NCBI GenBank assembly: GCA_013397115.1
Contig: VWZW01001293.1
Span: forward strand, 248,001-312,000
Length of the DNA stretch: 64,000 nt
Source: Edolisoma coerulescens
Taxonomy: Eukaryota; Chordata; Aves; Passeriformes; Campephagidae
Reading direction: 5' to 3'
Positions within the stretch are counted from its first letter, which is position 1. Each line of letters begins with the position of its first letter. Of the stretch, positions 1 to 12,662 are shown in pieces. Both the position numbers and the translations under genes were made by a program. The notes beneath the pieces were generated by a model, which searched no databases, was not told where the DNA came from, and saw nothing but the letters and a program-made list of their open reading frames with translations.

Positions 1-3000
1 GTCTGGACTCCTGTGATCAGATTTCAGTGACAGATAACTGGAAGGCATCAGGGGTTTTTTTGGGAGAACCAGTAGCAAACAATCTTCTTGATTTATGTGG
101 ATGTGGGAGTCAGAGCTAAAAAGTGTAAAAACCTGAGGTTTCCCTTTAAAGTCTCTGAACTTTAAAATTAATTATTGATGAGGTCTGCATTGTTCCTTGC
201 ACTAGGGATAAAAAGAGGAATTAAAACTTTATGACTGCTAAATGAGCAATTTTTATTCCTGGTGTTACCAACTATCTATGTGTCAGAAGCTTCCACAGAA
301 CAAAGGAAAATGAGGAGCCCCCAAGAAATGTTTGGTCTGACTTAAAATGAGACAAAGTGGTGATAGTAAATTGATTAACAAACAGTGGAGCTGGTTATAG
401 AGGGGGAAAAAGGCAAAAGACAGTATTAAATGGCTTCTATATCCTGTCAGTACTGTTGTAAACTGGGGGATGACAAGTGCTCCTGAAGAATGCTGAAAAG
501 AATGATGAAAACAAGAAGAGGTTACCTTTCCATAGGGCTTTCTTATACCCTTACACTATCATGAATGGTAAAACACTGCAGCAGATCTTTTGTTTGCTTG
601 TGTAGATTCAATAAACAGCAAAATAGGCTTTTAAGTGTTTTACTGATTGAAAATGTAATTATTAATATAAGCTGGAGAGCCAAATCACCTCGTACAACAT
701 TCCTTTTTTGCTTTTTGGTGCTGCAGGATGTACAATCTCTTGTGTATTTTCCTTCCTCTTCCCTGTGTGTGGCTGTTCCTGGCAGCAGTTCCCAGCTGTT
801 GGAGTGAGTGTGCTCGTGTGGTGTCTGTGTGGCTGGAACTGCCTGAAAAACTGACCGTGGCTCTTGAAAAACTGCTCCCTTGGGGAGGACAGTAGCATCT
901 TGGGAATGGCTTGTCACCGTGGTGTCATTTGTAAGATCTTGGCAGACATGTAATTCGTGTTTCACAGAACAAGAATTCATTTTGACAGAGAATCTGAAGC
1001 TCTGCAAAAAAATTCTGTGTATAGTTATGCTCCGTTAATGCCATACTCTGATCCACTGTTTGTTCGTCAATAGGCTGGGAAACCTGTCAGGTGAATCCAC
1101 AGCATGAACTGGGTAGTAAATGCCTCTTGAATTAGAATCATAGAACTGTTAAGGTTGGAAAAGGCCTCTAAGATCATTGAGTTCAACCATTAACCCAGCA
1201 TCATTGTGTTCACCACTAAGCCACATCCCCAAGTGCCACATCTACACAGCTTCTAAATTCCTCCAGGGATGAGGACTGCACCACTTCCCTGGGCAGCCTG
1301 TTTTGGTGCTTGACAACCCTTTTGCTGAAGAAATTTTCCCAATACCCAATCTAAGCCTCCCCTGGCACAGCTTGAGGCCGTTCCCTCTCATCCTGTCCCT
1401 GTTCCCTGGGAGCAGAGCCTGACCCCCCCCAGCTGCCCCCTCCTGTCAGGGAGTTGTGCAGAGCCAGAAGGTCCCCCTGGAGCCCCCTTTGCTCCAGGCT
1501 GAGCCCCTTTCCCAGCTCCCTCAGCTGCTCCTGGTGCTCCAGACCCTTCCCCAGCTCTGTTCCCTTCTCTGGACACACTGCAGCCCCTCAAGGTCTTCTC
1601 TGACATGAGGTTCCCAAAACTGCCCCCAGGATTTGAGGTGGTGGGCCTGGCTGTCCAACCAGTTAAATTAGTTGTAGGATTTAAGGAAAAGTGTTGTCTA
1701 GAGCAAAACATAATTTTTATCCCTATAGCCCGTGCTTTCTGCAGTGCTTGTAAGAAAGAGCTCTTGTTAAATCTTGTAGTGTGTCTGTGTACAGGTGTAA
1801 ACAAAAATAGGACCATACAGGTCATCTCCTCTTCTCTTGTTCTTCCAACCAAATTCAGTAGATTGCTCCAGCAGCAGAACTTGGTGCTGAGTTGTTGCAG
1901 CAGAGCTACGTTGTGGTGGATTAATTTAGTGACCTCCAATGAGGTTGTTATGGACCGTGAAAGTTTTAAATTAATGGAGTATTTTAAGCTACTTTTAGAG
2001 TGTATGGCCACTTTCAGTTAACATTTTATTAGTTGTTGTTGGTAATGTTATGGCTGTGCATGTTTGATCTTATTATAAGAAACAGGAGGCTGAGAATATG
2101 CTTGTTCTTGGAAATACCTGTTAGACACTGATCAGTAAGGAATACTGCAATCACCCACACAGGGAGGCTGCATTTCACGCTCTGTGCTCTTTAATGCAGC
2201 AGTCAAAGACATAACAAGGTCTGGAACTTAGGAAAATGGCAAACTGGAATTAGAGTATAACCTTTGCAGCAGTGGTTATTAACCATTGGTCTGCGTTGTC
2301 AAGGAATGGAGATGGAATTTCCACCACTGGAAGATGTGAAAAGAAAAACAAAAAAATTAAGAAAACATGCAGTGTTAAGATTGTGTTTTAATTTGTAAGC
2401 TCAATGCAGGCTTTTCAAGGTGAAGTTCTGTTGTACATTGGATCAGACCTTGTGGCCACAGTAGTTTCTTCTGGCCCTAAATTTACTTGTCATTACACCA
2501 CTGAATAAAGGTGCTGGGTCCATTATTTATTTTTGTGACAGGACAGGGTCTGAACCCTGCAAGACTTGACCACTTTGGGCTGTGTCAGCTAAGAGAGAGG
2601 TTACAGTGATCCAGGGAAGGGACCCATCCTGCCTTCAGTGAGAAACTGGAAATGGATGGCATGGGATAAAGAGTCAGCTGGGAGGAGTGGGGCAAATACA
2701 TGCTGTGGATCTCTGACCCCTAGAGAGCTGACTAGGCCAGCTTTCTTGGCATTTTCATAGTGCTATGAGTTTAATTGTTTAGCAAACAGAAGTGACTGCC
2801 AGCATCGGTGGGACAGATCTGTTGGTGGTTGTCTCTTGCCCAGGTATTTGCCTCAGTTTCCCAGCTTTGGAGATGCATGGCTGTTGCAAAGTGTGATTTC
2901 TCCTGGGTAACTTTACATTTTAAACCCATCTCTGAGGGAACTGTCTTGTTACAGAGGAACCAATGCTGATTCTGGCTGTTGACTTACTGAGAATGCTGTG

Positions 3001-4113
3001 GTAGTAGGCAACTTTCTATGATACCTGGGAAAATCAGAAGTTTCGTATTTCAGTTATCCAGATAGGACATTTCTTTTTCCAGGGTGTATGACTTCACAGC
3101 AATTAGGATCTTTCTTTGGGGCAGGAGAAGATTCTTCTGCAAATGCAAATTGAAAATCATAAATGAAATATGTAAAATAATATAGGAAAAAAGGGTAGAA
3201 CGAATGTTTGAGAGTTCACTGAATGTACCAGATGAAGTGTGGGGGTTAGAATTGTATCCAGTGTGGGGTGGGAGGGCAGGGTGGAGAGGTCTTGGCAATG
3301 ATTCTTCAAAGCAGACAGTGGGGGTTTCCCTTGCACCTCACGTTAATTGTACTTGGTCTGTTAACAGTTTTCTGTCTTCCTTTTGAGGAATTTTGATGAT
3401 TTTTTTAAATTATCTATTCTTCCTTACTTCTGCTTCTCTATATATTGTTCACTGTATGTTTTTTGTTTCTTCCTCCTCATTTCTTACATGTTACATCCAA
3501 ACTTTCTTTCTGCCTCTTTAGCTTTCTCTGTGCTGTGCCTCCCCCCAGATTCCCTGCATTCTTGGCATTTTATTATAGTATAGGTGGAGAGGTGCTAACA
3601 GGAAAGCTTTTTTTTGAGAGCTGTTCCAGACCTGTTCCCTGGCCTGGCGTGATAAGAGGGGATATTAAATAATAAAAAGCTTGGAGTCTGCTAAGGATTC
3701 AGGCTTTGTTAATTCATGGACTGTGTCATTGCAGAGCTGTGGTTCGGTACCTCATGAGGTGTGTGACTGCTTGTTCACTGCTTCTTTGGCCAGGGAAGCC
3801 ATCAGGAGTATTTCCCAAAGCCTTTATCCCAGGTCTCTGACAGAAGTAGATTTTCTGTAGATTTTTCAGCTTTAGCTGAGGAAGGGAATTACCTTCTGTT
3901 CCCCAGAGAGAAGTTAGCTGTGACTGATAGTAAAGCTGTTTCAAAGTGCATCATGCAGGACATTTAAAAGGTTTGTCTTGGGGAGATCAGAACTCTGTGG
4001 ATTTTTTTTTATTCCTGGTTCCAGTAGCTCAGAGATGCGGGGACTTCTGTTCCTGTCAGGACAAACGAGGGCAAACAAAATGCAAATTAAAGATTTCTCC
4101 TTTTCTTCCACAG
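1..4113 (+). other. PARVB: Last intron of PARVB (partial)
   Basis: This is intronic sequence 5' of the PARVB terminal exon. It holds one CR1 fragment on the minus strand (1134-1647). The segment near 2440-2530 faintly resembles an old LINE tail but is too degraded to call. I recognise no exon here. Confidence 0.8.
1134..1647 (-). mobile_element. CR1 LINE, 5'-truncated, 3' end fragment
   Basis: Read on the minus strand, this ends in the avian CR1 tail: a segment meaning TTGAACTCAATGATCTTAGAGG, then a block ending in TTCTATGATTCTAA. Upstream of the tail it carries the decayed C-terminal part of the CR1 reverse transcriptase ORF (segments resembling GLEHQEQLRELGKGLSLEQ). Its body closely matches the second half of the CR1 at 12663-13659, including the same run around a GGGGGCAGCTGGGGGGG segment, so both belong to one subfamily. 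It has no intact ORF and is a dead copy. Confidence 0.92.
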
Positions 4114-4190
4114 ATGTTGTCAACTTGGACCTGAAGTCTACCCTCAGGGTTCTGTACAACCTTTTCACGAAGTACAAGAACGTTGAGTGA
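4114..4190 (+). CDS. PARVB: PARVB (beta-parvin), terminal coding exon
   Basis: This is the last coding exon of beta-parvin, an adaptor that joins integrin-linked kinase and paxillin to actin at focal adhesions. The acceptor is a pyrimidine tract ending in CCACAG at 4113. Two bases complete a split Asp codon, followed by 24 residues and a TGA at 4188-4190. The peptide contains NLDLKSTLRVLYNLFTKYK and ends in KNVE, the C-terminal helix of the second CH domain; I recognise it as the beta-parvin C-terminus. The preceding exon, which in this family encodes an HNVSFAFEL-like segment, is not in the first 4.1 kb and must lie upstream of the window. The same phase and motif recur in the last exon of PARVG at 29742, which supports paralogy. 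Alpha-parvin has a very similar tail, but the adjacent PARVG favours PARVB. Confidence 0.93.
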
Positions 4191-4268
4191 TGCTGGAAGC
4201 TGCTGAGGTCTCTTCATCCTTCAACCTCCTCAGGCAGAAGTTACAATAAACACACCCTCTGCATGCTC
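4191..4268 (+). other. PARVB: PARVB 3' UTR (proximal form)
   Basis: This is the sequence from the PARVB stop codon to the inferred cleavage region about 15-20 bases past AATAAA. It is a very short 3' UTR; a longer form using a later signal cannot be excluded from sequence alone. The end is inferred. Confidence 0.5.
4245..4250 (+). terminator. Poly(A) signal AATAAA for PARVB
   Basis: A canonical AATAAA hexamer sits 55 bases after the PARVB stop codon and is followed by a C/T-rich then TG-containing stretch. This fits a cleavage signal. I cannot tell whether it is the main or only site. Confidence 0.6.
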
Positions 4269-7263
4269 CCATTGTGCCTTATGCTATATACTTCATGCAT
4301 TCTTCCTACATCTGATGTGTTCTCTCTGTAGCTGTTGTAAGACAATCCCGCTAAAAATGATGCATGTGTATTCCCTAGGTCGCTTGAAAACCTGTAGGTA
4401 TTTCACACTTTTACCAGATGGATCTGTTGTTTGCTATAATCCACAAATGTTCTTTTGAGAAAGGAAATATACCACTAACTACTTTAATAAGCAGGGAAAA
4501 CATGAGACCTTCCTCGTGGCTCGAGACTCTTTGCTTCTGCAGAAGACTTTCTTTTGCATACTCCTTGGTTGCAGCTGGCATTTGATGATTTCCCAGCCTT
4601 AAGTGCTAACAATAGAAAATCAGCATTGGAATTTATTTAGAAGCTGAGCCTTTTCTGTTAAATAAGGTTTTGTGTGTTCTGTTGGGTGGGTTGGGCTGAG
4701 GGGAATTACAGGCACTGTCTGAAGCTGATGGCAAAAGCTTCACTTTTTGTGTTCACCTCGTTCTACTCAGTGTTAACTTCCATTCAGTGTTTACACAGAA
4801 TGAGTCTTGCAATGGGATGACCAACTAATCTTTTGGTGTCTAGTTTTTATTTAATCTCTTATCTAGGACAAATTTGGTTGCTAGGGCCATTGTCACCCGT
4901 TAAGCAGGCAGCTTCAGTCAGGTTGGTCAGGAGCTGGTTGCACAGGCACAGGCTGGATTAGTGCATTTCCCCCAGTCCTTCCTGGAACTAATAGGGGGAA
5001 TGATGAGCTTGGTCTCATGTGTAGAACTGCTCCTGCCTGCTGATGTGGCTGGTGCAGGGGGCTTTTCTGGAACAGGAGCCATCTGAGTGGATTTTTGAGG
5101 ACAGCTTTGTGGAGGAAATGGGATTGGCACTTCCAGAGTAAATGATTTGTGGAATATGCATTCAATATCGCACTTTTCCTTCAAGCACATGGAGGAGAGA
5201 TTTGATTGCTGCTTTTATGTATCACAGCAGCAACTTCTGTTTTATGGGCAGCCATTCCCTTGGGTGGAACACTAGGCTGAGTGCCCTGAAGGAGAGCAGT
5301 TAGAATTGCTCTGCTCTATGGGCTCACTTGAGTCCTGTTGTGAGTCAGCATCTTCTTTCCCTAAAAATAGATTTCTTATACCAAACATTATTTGCCTTTG
5401 AGCTCAGGTTCAAGAGGAAACATGCTATTTGAATGGTATAATTTTACAATTGGGGTTTTCTCCTTCCCTTCTCAAACTTTTTTCATCTCAAAGGGAGAGA
5501 AATGAGCTTCTACTTCTTTACTTTGTGTTTTTGGTTTCTGAGTTCTAGTATTTGGATTACTTGGGTCACCTCCCCTCACACCTCTAAACAAAAAGATGGA
5601 AGGAAGTTGCCCTCTCTTTGCATGAAAAATTCAGATCCCCTCTGCTCTGCAAGGCTCTCTGGGGAATCTTTGCTTGTCTGTACTTTAGGAAGGAGGTGAC
5701 CTCTCGCTGTTTATACTGAGCCTGGAACCAATGGCCATGCAGTTCATGGGGCCACATGAACTAAACTCCACCACAGCACCAACAGAGGAGACTTGCACAG
5801 GTGCTAAGGCCTGGTGGGACAGCTCTCCTGGCAGGTGAATGAAATTGGTCTAACTTTTGTGCTGAGAAATAAAGGTATCATGAGGCTGCAAGGTCATTGA
5901 ACTGAAAGGTCACTCAAACTTTTAGTTTAATGCAGGATTATTTGTGGGAAACAAGTCTGTTGAAGAGTTGTCATTCACCCCTATCCCTTCAGGTGATGTG
6001 GAAGTGCCAGCTCTGTTTATATTCTCTGAGTAGCTGGGAAAGACCTCCTAAGAGTCTAGTTTTTGAAATTGCAAGCAGTATTAATATCAAAAGCAAACAG
6101 AAGATAAAAAGAAGACATTGGTGAGGGTGATTTGGCTTTGGAAAGGGGAATGGCTGTTTTTGAGCTGGGATCATACAGCTGGCATCTTCAGGGCACGTGA
6201 GCAGGTTATGACAGGTTATAAAAGAGTGTCTTCTTTGTTGAACTATGTGTTTCTGGTCCCCTTGCTTCAACCATGGGTCTCCTTTAGCATTCCTTCTGTT
6301 AATATCCCTGTCAGGCAGGGCTGCTGCCTGGGTCAGGGTGGGGGCAGGTGTCACAGCCTGTCCTGTTGTGGTCTTGATTGTTGGTAGATGTTGTACAGGG
6401 AAAATACTTTCTTCATTCCTTAGCTCCTGGCTGTCTAGCCAGCTCACTGTTCTGTAGACACTGTCTTTATTGTTAACCAGATCTGTGAGCAGGGCAGATG
6501 GAACTGGAGTGTAGCTTCATCCCAGTCAGCCCAGTTGCCAGGAGGAGCCATGTAGGTAAAGCTTCTCTGAATGCCTGCTCTTGTCGTGCCTTTCTGTGAC
6601 ACATGCACGATGATTCTTTGCCTCTCAGAAAGCTGAGTCAGTGTTAAAAATGTTGTTCATGATGTCTTTGTGTTACTGGGGTTTTACATGTGGGTACCAG
6701 TCTGAATCCTGTTGAGTTCATCTGGAGTGCTGAATGCTCTGCAGCATTAAAGCTCCCACATTTGTAAGTACTTAATGAATGTCTGTCTTTTCCAGTCCAT
6801 ACAACTTGACTTTTAGGTGCATCTACTTGACACACTCAGTTACAGTGAGCTGTATTACCACAGAAGAAGCTCAGATAGTCCTCAGCTGCATTTTGTTTTT
6901 CAAGATGAAAAACAGACAGTGGTGGATTTTTTTTAATCAGTTTAAACCTCATAGGATTTCTTAGTCCTCTTCCCCACACCCCAGTGCTTTCAGTATTAAT
7001 GTATTTTTTAGGAGTCTTTTCTACTGTTTTTAACAGTGTTTACTCTGGATTTCTAACTACTAAAAACCAGCCTTGCAGATAAAATTCTGGACTTGTCATA
7101 TGTTGGAGACATCCATCTTAGTGATAAGAATTGTGTACTGTAAGCAAGTTACAATGCAATGCTATGTTTGCTAAAATTCACAGCAGGAGTGTTTATGCAT
7201 GGGTTTTGACAGTTGTACTATTTATTCAAATAAACAAATAATGATCACTATGTTTTCTACTTC

Positions 7264-7283
7264 TTTTTTTTTTTTTTTTTTTT
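7264..7283. repeat. Poly-T homopolymer
   Basis: This is an uninterrupted run of about 20 T. It could be the poly(A) end of an old minus-strand retroposon, but no body, source gene or target duplication can be recognised around it. Confidence 0.8.
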
Positions 7284-10200
7284 CAATGGAAAAATCTGTG
7301 GGAAGAACTTTTGAATGGTGAGCTTCCCTTTGCTCTGGTGTGGAGAGAGTGTAGAGTGGCTCTCCAATACAGCAGGGCCATGTGGAGAAGAAGCAGGAAA
7401 ATGCATTATCAGAACTTGCTTTGCTGTTGAATCCTTGAATTGTTCTTCAGTGGCTGTTTTCATGTGGGGGCCAGGTGTGTGTGGTGGGGCTGTGTGCATG
7501 AGATGTGCTTTGAGAATGTACAGAAACACCCACCCCTGGGTCAGCCCCTCAGAGCTGGTCCAGGGGCTTCTTTGTCCCATTTTCTTGGGATGGTTGCAAA
7601 ACAAAATGTCCTTGTTAGAGGTTCTCTTCTTGAGAGTAAGACTCAACAGAATCTCAGGAATGTTAAAAGGGCTAGCTTATTACTCTAAAATCTAAGAGAG
7701 AGGGCAGGAAAAATACCAGGAGCTATATAACCATGTATTAACAGTCTGCAAAGCTACAAATACATGAAAAATGTACAAAAAGCAAAAATCTTCAGGCATC
7801 ATAGGCATGAAATCAAATGCAACTCACACAGAATTGACTGCTGCTGTTTTACAGAAGTCTGGATGCTCCCTGTGCTGGTCACTACATCAGGTTTTGGAGG
7901 AAAATAGGTGCTTGTCCATCGTGTGTGTTTCAGAGTTTTTCTTTTAGCATTGATGTGCTATAGTTGTGAATGAGACTTCCAAGTCCTTTGTGCTGCCAGT
8001 TGAAGCAGGGAGAGACTTAGTAATTACAGAAAGATTTCCCAGCATTTAGTTCTTCCTGCTCCCTCTGCCTGCTGATATGAAACTGGAGATATCCAAAGTT
8101 CCCGATAACCTCTGCAATGATACCTTGGTTTTGTTTTCAACTTACTACACGTGTAGACTGCAGCATGCACTTCTGAGTAGGTGAGAAGGTACTCAGTCTC
8201 TTCTCTAAATTGCTGTGTTGTTTTCCTGCTTATCTGCTGAGAAAGTAGGTTGGCCCTTTGATTCAGGATTTTGGGTTAAGTTGTTGGTTACTATGAATTC
8301 ATGGCAGCTAGAAATCTGTTTTCAACCCACTTTCTTTTATCCCATTTAGCTCATGCCAGACTGTCTGTTCTTATCTTTGGCATGCAGCTAAACACAGGAG
8401 TCGCTCCCTTGTTAAACCAGACCAGCTTAATTAGTGTGGCTGGCTGCTGTTATTAATGGGGTTCATGAGGGGCTGCAGAGTTGCTTCTGCTTGCTGGGAG
8501 AGTTAATAAATGCAACTCATACCTGAAGGAAATGTCCAGGGAACGTGGTTTCTGTAGGAAGCTCTTAATCTTTAATCAGTGCTGTAAAAGGGGAGGAAGA
8601 GCAGCAGCACTGCCTGCTGGAGATAACTCTTCTCTCACATGAGGGTTTTGGGCCCTGGTGCGGCTAACTACCCCCTCTAAGGACAAATTAATTAATTTTC
8701 TGCCTAGGTTTCTCCTTCTGCTAGGTAGGTAGAGTAGTCCTGCTTTATAAAATGCTTGAAGGAGCATGAGGAAAAGGTGTATTGGAGCAGGATTTGGTCT
8801 GCTCTTGGCTAGTTTATCATTATATACAAAGCAAAAGTGCTCTGTGAGTCACCCCAGAGGCAGAGTAGCCCAGTCATGCTGGGCAGTCCCATGCAAGAAC
8901 GATCATATCTTCCTGATTCTTTCTGGTGTTTCAGGAGCTGCAGGGCTGCATGTTTCCTGCACTTGTATTCCTGTTTATTTCAGTCTCTGCAGCAGGGACC
9001 AGCACACAGACAATGAAGTTCCGGATGGGACCGTGGTTTCGTTTTTAAGAGCAGAGCACTTGCGGCACAACTTCCCCTTGTGTGCTTCGTGCTGCCCTGC
9101 ATGGGAGTCCTCCGAGCCTGGGCTCAGCCCTCTCCCCTGGAAATTTCATCCTGACTGCTGGGACAAGGTCCTGGAAGAGCTTCTGGAGAGTTACTGAAGG
9201 AGAGAATAGTAAGTTTGGAAAATGGGACTCCTTTGGGTGCTTTTTTTCATAATTATTGTTCTTAATTGGGAGATTTTCTGTGTCTGTGTGGATTGTTCTT
9301 ACTAAGATAACATCTCTTCTGATGCTAATGAGCAAAGATGGCTGCTGAAAAGTCTGGCACTACACAGGGAAGTGAAAACAAGTTTTAAACTGGGCACAGA
9401 ATGCACGTTCTCTTTTTTCTTACTTTTTAATTCTGGTTTTCCGAAGGCAGAAATAATACTACTAACATTCCCACCTGGGTTTTTTTTTTCCCCTCCTTCG
9501 TTTGATCTACTTGGGCAACCGTTCCTAGGAAATGTGTTTGAGCTAAGGCAGAGTAGGGCTTTTGCCTTTTCAAACAGGAAATAAGAGTTTGGTAGCATTG
9601 GTAAGTGGCTTGTGTATATTCTACAGCTGTAAGCCAGGAACCACTGCTCGTTAGTGCTTTGTGTGGTACCGTGGGGATACCTGGGAGCCAGACTCTGTGA
9701 AGACTCATGGAGGAAAAGTGAGCTGCTGTGACCCAACTTGAGAATTAGTTGTTTATCAGTAGTTGTGACATTGCAAGGTTGTGCAATAGCCCAGCTCCTG
9801 ACCTAAGAAAAATTCACTTTTTGGCAGCCACTGCAGGTGGCACACAAGGAATCCAACACCCCTTGGCTTTAAAGCAAAGCCTGTACATCCATGGCATTCT
9901 CAGAGAATGAGCATTTCATTCAGAGAATGCAATTTCCTTTGAATAGCCCATAATTAAGCATCTATTTTATTTAAAGACGCCACAATGAAATGCCTGTACA
10001 GTCAGTATTCAAGCAGTTGTCTCTTACAATGTTCTCCTCTCCAAGTACTGATAAAGAACTTGTGCAGGAGGATGGGGGCTGGAAAAAACAGGATGTCAGT
10101 CACAGCTCTGAGCAGCAAATTTAACTGATGGGCGGCAGGGGCTGGTTGCAGCAAATATGGAAACTTGTGTGTGAGAACCAACTCTTCCAACCTTTCCTGT

Positions 10201-10439
10201 TTCTCATTACACAGCTCACCCAAGGAGCTGTCCCAACCCTGGCATGTTCCATTTTATGTTGTTCCTGCAGGATGTTTTTCTCTGAAAGGCTGTTGCCTGG
10301 GACCAAGCCTCACCAATATGCTGCAATGCCACATGAAGGACTCCTTGTGAATGCTAATTATGAGTAATAAGCAATGAGCCTATTAAATGCTGAAGAACTG
10401 CAGTTCTCAGGCTCTGAAATGCCTGTGGGAAATCAATAT

Positions 10440-10840
10440 TGATAAATGTGAGCTGAAACACAATGAATGATGGGCTCTGAATGGTGTGTTGCTACTTAGG
10501 AATAAGATCTTGGAGATCTAATAGATAATTCCAAATAAAGGGTCAGCAGTGATGAAAAAAGCAAGCAGGACTTAGGAAGAGAGGAACAGAGACCACTGTG
10601 AATGCTGTAGTGCACATTCCTAAGTCTGGGCAGGTCTGGTTCCTAGCACTTCCAAAAGGCTGTGATCGTGCTGGAGAAAGCTCAGAAAAGAGCACTGAGG
10701 ATGACTAAAGGTGCTACCATCTGGTTTTCCAGGCAAGGATAACTGTAGGCTGTCTTTTCTCGATTTTGGAAAGAGATGGACACGGAGGGTTTGGGGTAGT
10801 AGGGCAGTAGTAATGTGGAGCATTGACAGTGGTGTGAAGA
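10440..10840 (+). mobile_element. Ancient CR1/L3-like LINE relic
   Basis: The segment around 10670-10715 reads as a diverged copy of the conserved LINE stretch with CTCAGAAAAGAGCACTGAGG followed by ATGACTAAAGG, typical of the thumb region of CR1/L3-type reverse transcriptases. Upstream, a GATAATTCCA ... GTCAGCAGTG block fits the same element in the correct order. It is heavily mutated with stops throughout, so it is much older than the CR1 copies at 1134 and 12663. The boundaries are approximate. Confidence 0.6.
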
Positions 10841-11922
10841 ATGGAGATCAGCTGGTCTTTGCGTGGTGCCTTCAGGGGAAGCTGGTGGGTCAGAGCAAGA
10901 AGCAGGAGATGGAGCTTCACGTGATGTAGGGCCACGCTCTTCCCCTCCTCACTGCTGGGTGGTGAGACACACACATGCTCAAGGGGTGAGTGGGAAGTTC
11001 ATGGGGAGTAAATGTATTGGCAGTTCTAGTGACCAGGCCCCCAGCTTTGCATTAGGAAGGCTGAGCTGCAGGCTGTTGAAGTGTTTGGGGGAAGTTTCTC
11101 TGTATCCTTGCACTGCTTATAGATTTTGGGTTCTGTTGTTTTTGGGTTTTTTTTTTTCCCCTAAGGTACTGGAAGGGACTGGATACCAGGCAAGTTAGTC
11201 TTACCCAGGGTAGCAGTTTTAACTCTGACTGACACACAGGACTGAGGCCCGAGAGGATATTATGCTACATTATTGCAAATTCTGAATTTCGGGCCTTTCC
11301 TTACAGGTTTCCAAATTTTAGAGTGGCTTCTGATGTTCAGGTTCCTTGGCCAAAAAGAGCCCAAGGGTGTGGCAGGCAGCACACACCACTTTGATAGTCG
11401 AAGGAAGCAAGAGACACACAAGTTGAATATTGCAAAGCTGAGTGAGAGTGCGTTGTGGTTTACACAGACCATTTCTGTTATGAACAGGACTTCCCCAAGG
11501 CATCACAGCTGTCAGAAACCTAATTTAAAAGTAAGTTGTCCTCGGGTTGCTCTCTATTAATTAACTTTTCTCAGTTAATTTCATCTGGGCAGTCTTATCT
11601 CGGATAGTTCAGTTGCTCCTCGGGCACTACATCACTCAATTTCTCCTATCTTTTTTTATCAAGCACCTTTTTAGAGATAGCTTTCAGTTTTGCCGCCACC
11701 ATAATGAAATCAGTTCTCTTGTGACCCTTTCTCCTACTGCCTTGCTGGCAATTTTGTACCAATTTGTTTTACCAGATTGATGTGCAAAAGCATCCAGTTG
11801 TTGCTATTTTCTACCAATATTCTCAGCAAAATCTGCGTTAAAATACATGTTCATAACGCACTTTGACTGGAGCCTGTGAGAAATACGTGAACGCCTTCGG
11901 AGCAGCACTGTGCTGTTTGGTG

Positions 11923-11930
11923 TATAAAAG
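11923..11930 (+). promoter_or_regulatory. TATA-like box, candidate promoter upstream of PARVG
   Basis: TATAAAAG matches the core TATA consensus and lies about 2.3 kb 5' of the PARVG ATG. A possible donor, AAAG followed by GTAACG, occurs at about 12127, so a short noncoding exon is conceivable. There is no direct evidence of transcription. TATA-like octamers occur by chance (another is near 6218), so this is a weak call. Confidence 0.2.
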
Positions 11931-12662
11931 CAGAGGAATGCCACTTTGGAGATCTTCTGTGCCACAGCATTTTCAGCAGGTGCCTTGCTCTGGGTGGTGG
12001 GAGCATCTCACTTCAGGCACCTGCAGCAGCAGCCAGGGCTCTCTGGTAACAGAATGGAGGGGGGGAAACTCCATTCCTAAAACAAGGATTAGCCACTCAG
12101 TTAAATGCTCTGGATTGCTCTTTAAAGGTAACGTTCCCACTCATTTCACAGGAGACGGGGCACCCAGTCTGGGCACCCCAGGTAGAGAGTGGGAGTCCTC
12201 TCCTGCAGGAACCTCTAACATGGAGCATCTCATTTTCTGTCAAAAAAAGCACAAAACCAGTCAGCATCCTCTCTCCTACAGTGGCCTGGCAGCTCTGAAC
12301 TTCAGAGAGAGCATTTCCCATTCACAAACAGCAGCACTCCCAGTCAGAGAGCCGAGCTCCAGGTACCCTGTGCCCAGCAGCAGCTGGGAGTTGATGACTC
12401 AGGGGAGTGTAAAAGTCTTCCTGGTCATCACATCTGCTCTGCTCTGACTTCCAGAGATTTTTGGATTGTTGGGAAGGATGAGTTCTCTTACTCATGCTAG
12501 AACAGATACGGAGCAAACCATACTCTGCTATGAGTGTCCAGAGCCCTCATCCTCCTGTAATTTCCTTCACCTCTGGAGGCCACAGTACAGTTGCAGTATA
12601 TAACTCTGATTTCTGGCACTTAAATCAATGTTCATTTAGTTTATGAAGAGCCATCTTGCTTC

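Noticed and set aside
1388..2011. 207-codon minus-strand frame
   Set aside because: It is half CR1 remnant and half intron of PARVB, with no single family across it.
2440..2530. Possible old LINE tail in the PARVB intron
   Set aside because: Only a short stretch (TTCTTCTGGCCCTAAATTTA) resembles an ancient CR1/L3 3' end; too little to support a feature.
5989..6447. 152-codon minus-strand frame in the PARVB-PARVG spacer
   Set aside because: No recognisable domain and an overlapping frame of similar length on the other strand.
11863..12447. 194-codon + strand frame upstream of PARVG
   Set aside because: There is no domain, no parvin similarity and no matching splice structure; kept only as a candidate noncoding exon region.
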